A stretch of DNA of 64,000 nt from assembly GCF_007176755.1 (NCBI RefSeq), contig NZ_BJTV01000003.1, positions 186,001 to 250,000 on the forward strand, written 5' to 3'. Source of the stretch: Streptomyces sp. 1-11. GTDB taxonomy: Bacteria > Actinomycetota > Actinomycetes > Streptomycetales > Streptomycetaceae. Position 1 is the first letter of the stretch; the number at the start of each line of letters is the position of its first letter. The translations under genes and the position numbers were made by a program. This document shows, one piece after another, positions 40,917-52,681 of the stretch. The notes under the pieces were generated by a model. The model made no database searches, was not told where the DNA came from, and worked only from the letters and a program-made list of their open reading frames with translations.

Positions 40917-41942
40917 TTGCCTAATACTCACACGAACGAGACACATCATCCTCACGGGATGACGGATCTCTGTGAAGACGGCAAGCGCCTGTACGCCGAC
41001 GCGCTGCGGCTGGGACGCGTCGCCCGCCCGGAGGCGGAAGCCGCCCCCTGCCTGCTGGAACTCGCGCTGCTGCACCCCGATCCGGACGATCCGAAGTGGC
41101 TGCGGCCGGTACCGCCCGCCGCCGCGCTCGCCCAGCGTCTGCACCCGATCGAACGGGAGATCCAGGAGCGCAGACACGCCGCGATCGAACTCACCGATTC
41201 CTTCGAGCCATTCATGGCCATCAGCGCCCAGAGTACGGGGGACACCAACGCGGTCACCGTGCACGAGGGCATCGAGCGGATCAACGCGGCCATCGAACGG
41301 GCCACCGCCGACTGCCGGCACGAGGTGCTCACCGTGCAGCCCGGCGGCGGACGCAGCGAGAACGTCCTCGGCATCGCGCTGAAACGGGGTCAGGCCGTCA
41401 TCGAGCGCGGGATCTCCATGCGGACGCTGTACCAGCACACCGTGCGGCACAGCCAGGGGACGCTCGCGTACGCCGAGATCATGGCCAAGGGGAAGGTCGA
41501 GATACGCACGCTCGAGGAGCTGATCGAGCGTCTGATGATCTTCGACCGCACGGTCGCGTTCATCCCGGCCCGCGACGACCGCCAGGTGGCGCTGGAACTG
41601 CGGCACCCGGCCCTGGTGGCGTACCTGGTGAAGGTCTTCGAACAGCTCTGGCGGCGCGCGGTCCCGCTCCTGGAGGAGCCGGCCTACGCGCCCCCGGTCG
41701 ACGGTGTCACGGGGGTGCAGCGCTCCATCGCCAAGCTGCTGGTCGAGGGACACGTGGACGAGGCGATCGCCCGCCGCCTCGGCATGAACGTACGGACCTG
41801 CCGGGCCCACATCGCCAAGCTGGCCGCCGCCCTCGGCAGCGGCAGCCGCGCCCAGCTCGGCTACCTCATCGCCCGCTCCGGGCTGCTGGACCAGGAGCCG
41901 TACCCCGAGCCCGGCCTGCCGGCCCCGGCACCGCACGGCTGA
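40917..41942 (+). CDS. LuxR-type regulator A with TTG start
   Basis: 341 aa starting at TTG 40917 (GGAG just upstream). This start is preferred over ATG 40959 because it restores the stretch THTNETHHPHG, which matches the paralogue's N-terminus (GHGTEEHPHG). The N-terminal 280 residues are a large helical sensor-like region (TrmB-like/LuxR-associated type). The C-terminus has a LuxR-type HTH, VDEAIARRLGMNVRTCRAHIAKL. It is divergent from the repeat-peptide gene and convergent with its paralogue. Confidence 0.85.
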   Translation: MPNTHTNETHHPHGMTDLCEDGKRLYADALRLGRVARPEAEAAPCLLELALLHPDPDDPKWLRPVPPAAALAQRLHPIEREIQERRHAAIELTDSFEPFMAISAQSTGDTNAVTVHEGIERINAAIERATADCRHEVLTVQPGGGRSENVLGIALKRGQAVIERGISMRTLYQHTVRHSQGTLAYAEIMAKGKVEIRTLEELIERLMIFDRTVAFIPARDDRQVALELRHPALVAYLVKVFEQLWRRAVPLLEEPAYAPPVDGVTGVQRSIAKLLVEGHVDEAIARRLGMNVRTCRAHIAKLAAALGSGSRAQLGYLIARSGLLDQEPYPEPGLPAPAPHG

Positions 41943-41991
41943 CCGCCCGCCCCGGTGACGCCGCGCGGGAGCCGTGCCCGGCGCGCACGGC

Positions 41992-43044
41992 TCAGCGCAC
42001 GCTCGGGGACTCCTGGCCGGGCGCTCCCAGCGCGGCTCGGGGGGCCGGCGGGCCGCTGTGCGCGGGCCCGTCCAGGCCCACCTGGGCGATCCGCACGCCC
42101 AGTTGCGTACGGCTGGCCGCGCCGAGCGTGTCCGAGAGCCGGGCGATGTGCGCCCGGCAGGTGCGCACGCTGATGCCGAGCCGTTCGGCGATCACCGCGT
42201 CCTGGTGCCCCTCGGCGAGCAGCGCGGCGATGGACCGCTCGCGGTGCGAGATGCCCTCGATGCCGGTGTCGGGCAGCGGGGCCGTCAGCGGCAGCGCCAG
42301 CCGCCAGAGCCGCTCGAAGACGGTCACCAGGTACTCCACCAGGGCCGGGTGCCGCAGCTCCAGGGCCATCGTGCGCTCGGCGTTGGCGGGGATGAACGCG
42401 ACCGTGCGGTCGAAGAGGATCAGCCGGTCGATGACCTCGTCGAGGGTGCGGGCCTCGACCGTGCCGCCCATCAGCTCCAGGTAGTTGAGCAGCCCCTGCC
42501 CGTGCCGGGCCACGTGCGTGTACAGGTCGCGCATGCGCACGCCCCGGCCGCGCAGCGCGAGCGCCCGGTGCAGCCCCTCGGTCAGCTCGTCCTCGCGCCG
42601 GATGCCGCCGGGCTGCACGGTGAGCACCTGCGCGGTGCACGCGGCGGTCGCCTCGTCCATCGCGGCCTGGATGCGGGAGAGGCCGTCCAGCACCCGGATG
42701 GCCGTGCCCTCACCGGACGCCGTCAGCGCCTGCAGCCGGCTGCCCAGGCCCGCGTACCACTCGAAGGCGGCCACCGCCGAGCCCACCCGGCGCTGGCTCT
42801 CCCTGACCTCGTCGTGGACCCCGCGCAGCAGCCTGGTCATGACCTCCTGCGGTGAGGTCGGCACCAGCCAGTCCATGTCGTCGGGGTCGGGGTGCAGCAG
42901 GGCCAGTTCCAGCAGGCAGGGCACCGGCCCGGCGTCCGCGCGCGGCACCCGCCCCCGGCGTACGGCCCGGGAGTACACCCGGTCCCCGGCCGCGCACAGC
43001 CGGTCGGCACCGTGAGGATGCTCCTCCGTCCCGTGCCCGGCCAT
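41992..43044 (-). CDS. LuxR-type regulator B, paralogue of A
   Basis: 350 aa from ATG 43044 (GGTGGA upstream). It shares the whole layout with regulator A: HPHG N-terminus, LCxxGDRVY, PCLLELALLHPDPDD, EVxTVQPGG and the C-terminal HTH, DAVIAERLGISVRTCRAHIARL. The two genes are convergent, separated by 49 bp. The pair probably arose by inverted duplication, and one may sense the product of the DLGWD locus, though this is only inference. Confidence 0.85.
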   Translation of the reverse strand: MAGHGTEEHPHGADRLCAAGDRVYSRAVRRGRVPRADAGPVPCLLELALLHPDPDDMDWLVPTSPQEVMTRLLRGVHDEVRESQRRVGSAVAAFEWYAGLGSRLQALTASGEGTAIRVLDGLSRIQAAMDEATAACTAQVLTVQPGGIRREDELTEGLHRALALRGRGVRMRDLYTHVARHGQGLLNYLELMGGTVEARTLDEVIDRLILFDRTVAFIPANAERTMALELRHPALVEYLVTVFERLWRLALPLTAPLPDTGIEGISHRERSIAALLAEGHQDAVIAERLGISVRTCRAHIARLSDTLGAASRTQLGVRIAQVGLDGPAHSGPPAPRAALGAPGQESPSVR

Positions 43045-43216
43045 CGCCCATTCCACCCCCGGTTGCTGCCACTTCCGCAGCGCAACTATGCGCGGCCGGG
43101 ACCGGGTCCGCAACACGGCTCCGGCCGCCCCGGGCGGGGAAACCGGCCGGTATGCGCCGTTGCGTACGGTCTTCCGCCCGCCGCGGCAGCAACAAGCTGC
43201 AAGGGTGGGACGCGGG

Positions 43217-44323
43217 CTACTTCAGGCCGATCGACGCGCAGGCCGCCTTGTACTTGGCCGTGCAGATGTCGCCGACCGAGTAGATGCCGTCGGCGATGAC
43301 GGTGTCCTTGATCTTGGCCCGGGTCAGGGCGCTCACCTGGACGAGCCGGGACGGGATGTCCTTGTCGGTGGGGCTGTCGACGCGGTCCTGGGTCAGGGCG
43401 TCGAACTGGATGTCCTTGCCCTGCACCTTGGTGACGGCCATCTGGGCCGCGGCCTCGGCCTCGTCCGGGTAGGACTTGTAGACGCTCATGTACTGCTCGC
43501 CGGCCACGATGCGCTGCACCGCGTCCAGTTCGGCGTCCTGGCCGGTGATCGGGGGCAGCTTGGTGACACCGGCCGCCGTCAGGGCCTTGATGACACCGCC
43601 CGCCATGCCGTCGTTGGCGGAGTAGACCGCGGCGATGTTGTCCTTGCCGATACTGGCGATCGCCTTGGCCATGTTGGCCTCGGCGTTCTCCGGCTTCCAG
43701 TCCGTGGTGTCGAAGGACTGCGCGATGTCCACCTTGCCGTTCAGCTCCGACAGCGCGCCCTGCTTGAACTGCTTGGCGTTGGGGTCGGTGGGCGAGCCGT
43801 TCATCATGACGACCTTGTCGGAGGTGTCCACGCCCGAGCCCAGGGCCTCCAGCAGCGAGCGGCCCTGCACCTCGCCTACCAGCTCGTTGTCGAAGGAGAT
43901 GTAGGCGTCGATCGGGCCCTCGGCGAGCCGGTCGTAGGCGATGACGGGGATGCCCGCCTCCTTGGCCTTCTTCACCTCGCCGACGATGCCGTGCGAGTCG
44001 ACCGCGTCGAGCAGGATGACGTCGACCTTGTCGTCGATCATCGTCTGCATCTGGCCGGCCTGCCGGGAGGCGTCCGCGTCCGCGTTGGCGTACTGGACCG
44101 TGCCCTTCTTGTGGGTCAGTTCGGCCACCTTGGCCTTGATGATCGGGTAGTCGAACTTGTCGTAGCGCGTGTTCGCCTTCTCCGGCAGCAGCAGCCCGAC
44201 GGTGACGTCGTCGCCCTTCGTCGGGCTCGCGCTCGCACCGTCCCCCGTCGCGTCCAGCACGCCGCACCCGGCGAGCGAAAGGATCATCGTGGACGCGGCC
44301 ACGGATATGGCGATACGACGCAT
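43217..44323 (-). CDS. Sugar-binding lipoprotein, Peripla_BP_4 type
   Basis: 368 aa from ATG 44323; a GTG at 44335 adds four residues. The signal peptide ends in the lipobox LSLAGC. The body follows ribose/xylose-type ABC binding proteins (VDVILLDAVDSHG, VIAYDRLAEGP, YISFDNELVGEVQG, AVYSANDGMAGGVI). No permease or ATPase gene is adjacent, so it is an orphan receptor component. It precedes no obvious operon. Confidence 0.88.
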   Translation of the reverse strand: MRRIAISVAASTMILSLAGCGVLDATGDGASASPTKGDDVTVGLLLPEKANTRYDKFDYPIIKAKVAELTHKKGTVQYANADADASRQAGQMQTMIDDKVDVILLDAVDSHGIVGEVKKAKEAGIPVIAYDRLAEGPIDAYISFDNELVGEVQGRSLLEALGSGVDTSDKVVMMNGSPTDPNAKQFKQGALSELNGKVDIAQSFDTTDWKPENAEANMAKAIASIGKDNIAAVYSANDGMAGGVIKALTAAGVTKLPPITGQDAELDAVQRIVAGEQYMSVYKSYPDEAEAAAQMAVTKVQGKDIQFDALTQDRVDSPTDKDIPSRLVQVSALTRAKIKDTVIADGIYSVGDICTAKYKAACASIGLK

Positions 44324-44644
44324 TCGAGGGCTCACTTCAGGTGCGATCCGGACGTGGGCGCTGCTTTACGACCCAGGTGTCTGAAAAGACAACGCGGCGC
44401 GCCCACCCGGCGTCAAGCGGAACTACTTAACGAGTGCGCAACAGCACGCTCCGCTGCATCTGTGAAGGAGGAGCGGAATCCCCTCCAAACACTCTTTACG
44501 GACCCTCCACGCAGAGGAAGTTCACGGAAGGGCAAAGATCCGCCCGGCCGACGGCGGCCGCGGCGCACACGAAAGGGGCCGGGGACGGTCACCCGTCCCC
44601 GGCCCCTGCCGGTGCTCGCCGCGGCCCGCGCGGGCCGCCCGCGC
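44324..44644. other. Gap between lipoprotein start and hspR, with hspR-side terminator
   Basis: No gene is seen. It contains the promoter of the lipoprotein gene and the terminator listed separately. Confidence 0.6.
44575..44606 (-). terminator. Terminator of the dnaK-hspR operon
   Basis: Perfect 14-bp arms GGGGCCGGGGACGG and its complement with a TCAC loop, 38 bp past the hspR stop. Confidence 0.85.
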
Positions 44645-45103
44645 TCAGTCGGCCTGCTGCTGCCGCTTCGGCCGCCACACCACCAGCGCGCTGGTCTGCT
44701 GGACCTCCTGATACGGCACCAGGTCGCGCCGGTAGGAGGCGTGCACGGCCGCCTCGCGCTGCCGCATCGCGGTCGCCGCGCCCTCCAGGGCGTCCTGCAG
44801 CTCCGCGACGCGGGACTGCAACGCGGCGACCTGGTTCTCCAGTTCGATGATGCGCTTGATACCGGCCAGGTTGATGCCCTCGTCCTGCGACAACGCCTGC
44901 ACCTGGCGGAGCAGTTCGATGTCACGGGCCGAATAGCGGCGGCCCCGCCCCGCCGTGCGGTCCGGGGAGACCAGACCCAGACGGTCGTACTGGCGCAACG
45001 TCTGCGGATGGAGACCGGAGAGCTGGGCCGCCACCGAGATGACGTAGACCGGGGTCTCCTCGGTCAGTTCGTACGGATTACGCCGACGGCCGGGTGTGTC
45101 CAT
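44645..45103 (-). CDS. hspR: HspR heat-shock repressor (MerR family)
   Basis: 152 aa. The MerR winged helix is VISVAAQLSGLHPQTLRQYDRLGL and the long dimerisation helix follows with IKRIIELENQVAALQSRVAEL. The protein ends with a Lys/Gln tail. It binds HAIR sites upstream of dnaK and clpB together with DnaK as co-repressor, closing a feedback loop. It is the last gene of the operon, 7 bp after dnaJ. Confidence 0.96.
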   Translation of the reverse strand: MDTPGRRRNPYELTEETPVYVISVAAQLSGLHPQTLRQYDRLGLVSPDRTAGRGRRYSARDIELLRQVQALSQDEGINLAGIKRIIELENQVAALQSRVAELQDALEGAATAMRQREAAVHASYRRDLVPYQEVQQTSALVVWRPKRQQQAD

Positions 45104-45110
45104 GGGGCGC

Positions 45111-46280
45111 TCAATCTCCCTTCGCGGCCTCGAACAGCTCCGCCCGCGGGTCCTCGCCCGCGGTCGCCTCGCGATACGCCTCCAGCGCGTCACGAGCCTT
45201 CCCCGACAGGTCCTTCGGCACACTCACCTCGACGGTGACCAGCAGGTCGCCGCGGGTGCCGTCCTTGCGGACCGCGCCCTTGCCCCGGGCGCGCATGGTG
45301 CGCCCGTTCGGGGTGCCGGGCGGCAGCTTCAGGGTGACCGCCGGGCCGCCGAGGGTCGGGACCCTGACCTCGCCGCCGAGGGCCGCCTCGGCGAACGTGA
45401 CCGGCACTGTGACGGTGAGGTTGTCGTCCCTGCGCCCGAACACCGGGTGCTCGCCGACGTGCACGACCACGTAGAGGTCGCCCGCCGGCCCGCCCCGCTC
45501 GCCGGGCGCGCCCTTGCCGCGCAGCCGGATCCGCTGCCCGTCCGTCACGCCGGCCGGGATGCGGACCTGCATGGTGCGCGAGGACTTGGCACGGCCGCTG
45601 CCCTTGCACTCCATGCAGGGGTGCTCGGCGATCAGGCCGCGGCCCTTGCAGTCGGGGCAGGGGTCGGTGAGCGAGAACCCGCCGCCCGAGCCCCGGGCCA
45701 CCTGCCCGGTGCCGACGCAGGTCGGGCACACGCGCGGTGTGCCGTTCTTGTCGCCGGTGCCCGAACAGGCCTTGCAGGGCGCCTGGGAGGACATCCGCAG
45801 CGGCACCGTGGCGCCCTCGATGGCCTCCGTGAAGCTCAGCGTGACCTCGGTGTCGATGTCCTGGCCGCGCCGCGGCTGGGTGCGGGTGGTGCCCGTGCCG
45901 CCGCGGTTGAACAGGCCCCCGAAGACGTCGCCGATGCCGCCGCCGAAGCCGCCCGAGCCCTGTGCGTTGCCCCCGAAGAGGTCGCCCAGGTCGAAGTTGA
46001 AGTTGCCGCCGCCGGCGCCCGGCCCGGGGCGGAAGCCGCCGTTGCCGAACAGGGCGCGCGCCTCGTCGTACTCCTTGCGCTTCTTCGGGTCGCCGAGGAC
46101 GTCGTTCGCCTCGGAGATCTCCTTGAAGCGCTCCTCGGCCCTGGCGTTGCCCTTGTTGGCGTCCGGGTGGAACTCGCGGGCGAGCTTCCGGTACGCCTTC
46201 TTGATCTCGGCCTCGGTGGCGTCCTTGGGGACGCCGAGGACCTTGTAGTAGTCCTTCTCGATGAAGTCCTTGGTGCTCAT
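45111..46280 (-). CDS. dnaJ: DnaJ chaperone
   Basis: 389 aa. The J domain carries HPD in FHPDANKG, then a Gly/Phe-rich stretch, four zinc-finger repeats (CKACSGTG, CPTCVGTG, CPDCKGRG, CMECKGSG) and the C-terminal substrate domain. It delivers substrates to DnaK and stimulates its ATPase. It is third in dnaK-grpE-dnaJ-hspR. Confidence 0.96.
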   Translation of the reverse strand: MSTKDFIEKDYYKVLGVPKDATEAEIKKAYRKLAREFHPDANKGNARAEERFKEISEANDVLGDPKKRKEYDEARALFGNGGFRPGPGAGGGNFNFDLGDLFGGNAQGSGGFGGGIGDVFGGLFNRGGTGTTRTQPRRGQDIDTEVTLSFTEAIEGATVPLRMSSQAPCKACSGTGDKNGTPRVCPTCVGTGQVARGSGGGFSLTDPCPDCKGRGLIAEHPCMECKGSGRAKSSRTMQVRIPAGVTDGQRIRLRGKGAPGERGGPAGDLYVVVHVGEHPVFGRRDDNLTVTVPVTFAEAALGGEVRVPTLGGPAVTLKLPPGTPNGRTMRARGKGAVRKDGTRGDLLVTVEVSVPKDLSGKARDALEAYREATAGEDPRAELFEAAKGD

Positions 46281-46313
46281 CCCCGACGTCCCTCCTTCCT
46301 CGCGGTGATTACG

Positions 46314-48903
<2,590 letters not shown>

Positions 48904-48905
48904 TC

Positions 48906-49925
48906 TTATCCGTTCCTTACACGCAACTGCCCTCTGACCTGCGTCGACACACTCCGGCGGGGCGGTTGGACAGGGATGCGAAGGAGTACGAGGACGGCCA
49001 GCACCACCCCGCCGGCCACCCACAGCACCGCCTTCTCCCCCGTCCACCCCGTGTGCACGAGCACCCCCACGAGCACCGAGGAGAAGGACCCGGCGCCCAG
49101 CAGCACCACCGCGCCCGGCGGGGTCGGCCCGAGCCGCCGCAGCCGGTGCGCCAGGTGGTCCGGGCCCCGCCTGAGCAGCGGCCGGCGGGAGGTCAGCCGG
49201 GCCAGGACGACGAGCAGGAGGTCGGCGGCGGCCACGGCGCTCAGGCTGAACACCACACCCGCCGTCCGCTCCAGCTCGTACCCCGCGCGCGTGAAGACGA
49301 CGGCCGAGGAGAGCAGGAACCCGGTGAAGAGCGATCCGCAGGCCCCCAGCCCCACGCGCGCGGGATGCCAGTTGTGCATGAGGAAGCCGGTCAGCGCGGC
49401 GGCGAACACGCTGAGCAGCACGGCGAGCCCGTCCATCAGCTCCGCCGCGGCGCAGACCCCCGCCCCGAAGGCGGTGACCACCCCGACGGTCCCGGCCAGC
49501 CCGTCGGCGTGGTCGAGCCCCTTGAAGGCCAGCGTGGCGAGGACGATCCAGCCCACGGCCAGCAGCCCGCCCCAGACGCCCGTCTCGTCGAACGGCACGA
49601 CGCCGGCCGCCGCGACGGCCGCGCCGGTGACCAGTACCCGCGCCCGCAGCCGCCACACGTCGGCGACCAGCCCCAGCAGGGCGATCCCGGCTGCGACGGC
49701 GAGCAGCCGGCCGACCCCGTCCCCGAACGGCGCGACCCCGGACCACTGCCCCGCCCAGGCGACCAGACAGGTGACGGCCACGACGGCCACTCCGCCGAGC
49801 ACCGGGAGGGGCCGCTGCCGCCGCCGGTCCACGATTCCCGCGCGGAGCGCGGGCAGCCGGAGCAGCGCCGCGAGCACGGCGGTGAGGAGGAGGGCGGCGC
49901 AGGCCGCGGCGATCCCGTAGAGCAC
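48906..49925 (-). CDS. MraY/WecA-like membrane glycosyltransferase with altered active site
   Basis: 339 aa with about ten hydrophobic helices. The family landmarks LPVLGGVAV, FKGLDHADGLAGTVG and HNWHPARVGLGACGSLFTGF are recognisable. The acidic residues expected for catalysis are changed: GLVADVW instead of a GLxDD-type motif, HADGLAGT instead of DGLDGL, and GACGS where GDSGS is usual. It may be a non-catalytic homologue. It lies upstream of dnaK on the same strand. Confidence 0.75.
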   Translation of the reverse strand: MLYGIAAACAALLLTAVLAALLRLPALRAGIVDRRRQRPLPVLGGVAVVAVTCLVAWAGQWSGVAPFGDGVGRLLAVAAGIALLGLVADVWRLRARVLVTGAAVAAAGVVPFDETGVWGGLLAVGWIVLATLAFKGLDHADGLAGTVGVVTAFGAGVCAAAELMDGLAVLLSVFAAALTGFLMHNWHPARVGLGACGSLFTGFLLSSAVVFTRAGYELERTAGVVFSLSAVAAADLLLVVLARLTSRRPLLRRGPDHLAHRLRRLGPTPPGAVVLLGAGSFSSVLVGVLVHTGWTGEKAVLWVAGGVVLAVLVLLRIPVQPPRRSVSTQVRGQLRVRNG

Positions 49926-50118
49926 GGCTCTAAGTTAGGCGCGAAAGTAGCAATTCGGTACGAATAACACGATCTGATTGCCGGTCGGCCCAGGCACCCC
50001 TCAGCGACCCAGATCACCTCGCGCCTGGCTACAGTGCGAGTAAAGATGCGGGTAGTCTCGAACGGACTGCATAAGTTACCGCTTAGTAATTTCCCTCGCA
50101 GGCCCGAGGAGCCCCGAA

Positions 50119-52401
50119 ATGCAACTCGCCGCGATCATCGTGTCGCTGGTTCTGATCGTGGTCGGCGTGGCCCTGTTCGCCCGCGCCCTCCTGCAGATCT
50201 ACAACTTCATGCGGCTCGGCCAGAACGTGCCCGCGGGCACACGGACCGACGAGCCCGGCCGGCGCACCGTCACCGTGGTCAGGGAGTTCCTGGGCCACAC
50301 CCGGATGAACCGCTGGGGTGTCGTCGGTGTCGCGCACTGGTTCGTGGCGGTCGGTTTCTTCTCGCTGCTGCTGACGATCGTCAACGCCATCGGCCAGCTC
50401 TTCCAGGCCGACTGGCTCCTGCCGGTCATCGGCGAGTGGGCGCCGTACAACGTCTTCGTCGAGTTCATCGGCACGATGACGGTGCTCGGCATCCTCGCCC
50501 TGATCGTCGTCCGTCAGCTCACGCACCCGCGCAAGCCGGGCCGCAAGTCCCGTTTCGCCGGCTCCAACTTCGGCCAGGCGTACTTCGTCGAGGCCGTCAT
50601 CCTGATCGTCGGCGTCTGCATCTTCATGCTGCACGCGCTGGAGGGCGCCCAGCACCACGTGGACGGCTACGAGGCCTCGTTCTTCATCTCGTACCCGGTC
50701 GTCCACTGGCTCGAGGGCATGGACGTCTCCACACTCCAGAACCTCACCTACTTCTTCGCGGGCCTGAAGATCGCGACCTCCTTCATCTGGATGATCACGG
50801 TCGCCCTGAAGACCGACATGGGTGTGGCCTGGCACCGCTTCCTGGCCTTCCCGAACATCTGGTTCAAGCGCAACGCCGGCGGCGAGACCTCCCTCGGCGC
50901 CCTGCTCCCGATGACGTCCGGCGGCGAGCCGATCGACTTCGAGGACCCGGGCGACGACGACGTCTTCGGCGTCTCCCAGGTCGAGCAGTTCTCCTGGAAG
51001 GGCCTGCTGGACTTCTCCACCTGCACCGAGTGCGGCCGCTGCCAGTCGCAGTGCCCCGCCTGGAACACCGGCAAGCCGCTCTCCCCGAAGCTGCTGATCA
51101 TGTCCCTGCGGGACCACGCCCACGCCAAGGCGCCGTACCTGCTGGCCGGCGGCGGCAAGACCATGGAGGGCGCGGAGAAGGCCTCCGAGGAGCAGCTCAA
51201 GGACGTGCCCGCCGCCGCCCTCGCGGAGGCCGAGCGCCCGCTGATCGGCACCGCCGAGGAGAACGGCGTCATCGACCCGGACGTCCTGTGGTCCTGCACC
51301 ACCTGCGGCGCCTGCGTCGAGCAGTGCCCCGTCGACATCGAGCACGTCGACCACATCGTCGACATGCGCCGCTACCAGGTCATGATCGAGTCCGCGTTCC
51401 CGTCCGAGGCGGGCACGATGCTCAAGAACCTGGAGAAGAAGGGCAACCCCTGGGGCCTGGCGAAGAAGCAGCGCCTGGAGTGGACCAAGGAGGTCGACTT
51501 CGAGGTCCCGGTCGTCGGCAAGGACATCGAGGACCTCAGCGAGGTCGAGTACCTCTACTGGGTCGGCTGCGCCGGCGCCCTGGAGGACCGCGCCAAGAAG
51601 ACCACCAAGGCCTTCGCCGAGCTGCTGCACATCGCGGGCGTGAAGTTCGCGATCATGGGCGGCGACGAGAAGTGCACCGGTGACTCCGCCCGTCGCCTGG
51701 GCAACGAGCCCCTGTTCCAGGAGCTCGGCATGGAGAACGTCATGGCCCTGAACACGGCGTTCGGCGAGGAGCTGGACGACGACGGCAAGGTCACGGCGGA
51801 GTCGAGGAAGCCGAAGTCGGCGAAGAAGATCGTCGCCACCTGCCCGCACTGCCTCAACACCCTCGGCAACGAGTACCCGCAGCTCGGCGGCGACTACGAG
51901 GTCATCCACCACACCCAGCTCCTGCAGCACCTGGTGGACGAGGGCAAGCTGATCCCGGTCACCCCGGTCGAGGGCATCATCACCTACCACGACCCGTGCT
52001 ACCTGGGCCGCCACAACAAGATCTACACGCCCCCGCGCGAGATCATCGGCAAGGTCCCCGGCCTGCGCAACGAGGAGATGCACCGCCACAAGGAGCGCGG
52101 CTTCTGCTGCGGCGCCGGCGGCGCCCGGATGTGGATGGAGGAGCGGATCGGCAAGCGCATCAACAACGAGCGCGTCGACGAGGCCCTCTCCCTGAACCCG
52201 GACATCGTCTCCACCGCCTGCCCGTTCTGCCTCGTCATGCTGACCGACTCGGTCAACGGCAAGAAGAACGACGGCAAGGCCAAGGAGTCCATCCAGGTCG
52301 TGGACGTCGCCCAGCTGCTCCTCGACTCCGTCAGGACGCCGGTCGACCCGGCGGGCGAGGCGGAGACGGAGAGCGAGCCGGAGCCCGAGCCGGTGAAGTG
52401 A
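50119..52401 (+). CDS. Membrane Fe-S oxidoreductase, heterodisulfide-reductase D/GlpC-like
   Basis: 760 aa. The N-terminal membrane domain has five to six helices (residues 1-265), resembling the NarI-like cytochrome b-type domain. Two 4Fe-4S motifs follow, CTECGRCQSQCP and CTTCGACVEQCP, then two CCG domains with CPHCLNTLGNEYPQLG, HDPCYLGR, RGFCCGAGGARMW and CPFCLVML. It probably transfers electrons between the quinone pool and a cytoplasmic redox partner. The substrate is unknown. It is monocistronic with a strong downstream hairpin. Confidence 0.88.
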   Translation: MQLAAIIVSLVLIVVGVALFARALLQIYNFMRLGQNVPAGTRTDEPGRRTVTVVREFLGHTRMNRWGVVGVAHWFVAVGFFSLLLTIVNAIGQLFQADWLLPVIGEWAPYNVFVEFIGTMTVLGILALIVVRQLTHPRKPGRKSRFAGSNFGQAYFVEAVILIVGVCIFMLHALEGAQHHVDGYEASFFISYPVVHWLEGMDVSTLQNLTYFFAGLKIATSFIWMITVALKTDMGVAWHRFLAFPNIWFKRNAGGETSLGALLPMTSGGEPIDFEDPGDDDVFGVSQVEQFSWKGLLDFSTCTECGRCQSQCPAWNTGKPLSPKLLIMSLRDHAHAKAPYLLAGGGKTMEGAEKASEEQLKDVPAAALAEAERPLIGTAEENGVIDPDVLWSCTTCGACVEQCPVDIEHVDHIVDMRRYQVMIESAFPSEAGTMLKNLEKKGNPWGLAKKQRLEWTKEVDFEVPVVGKDIEDLSEVEYLYWVGCAGALEDRAKKTTKAFAELLHIAGVKFAIMGGDEKCTGDSARRLGNEPLFQELGMENVMALNTAFGEELDDDGKVTAESRKPKSAKKIVATCPHCLNTLGNEYPQLGGDYEVIHHTQLLQHLVDEGKLIPVTPVEGIITYHDPCYLGRHNKIYTPPREIIGKVPGLRNEEMHRHKERGFCCGAGGARMWMEERIGKRINNERVDEALSLNPDIVSTACPFCLVMLTDSVNGKKNDGKAKESIQVVDVAQLLLDSVRTPVDPAGEAETESEPEPEPVK

Positions 52402-52433
52402 CCACCCGCCGGACAGCCCACGGCTGAACGGCC

Positions 52434-52478
52434 CCACGGCGCCCCCTGAACCGCATCGCGGAGCAGGGGGCGCCGTGG
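52434..52478 (+). terminator. Terminator after the Fe-S oxidoreductase
   Basis: Perfect 15-bp arms CCACGGCGCCCCCTG and its complement with a 15-nt loop, 32 bp past the stop. Confidence 0.85.
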
Positions 52479-52681
52479 CGTGAGCGGCCGGGCCGGGGCC
52501 GGCCGACGGCCATCGCGACCTCTCTGACCCCGGCGGACCCGGGTGAACCCCGGCGGACCCCGGGATGACCCGGGACCTGCCGCTGACGGTCCCTTAGGGG
52601 ATGTCACAGGTCGGCCGCAAAGCCGGGCCCGGACGCCCCGGTCCGGCACGGGAGTCCCCGGGACCAGGTACGTTCGAGGGC

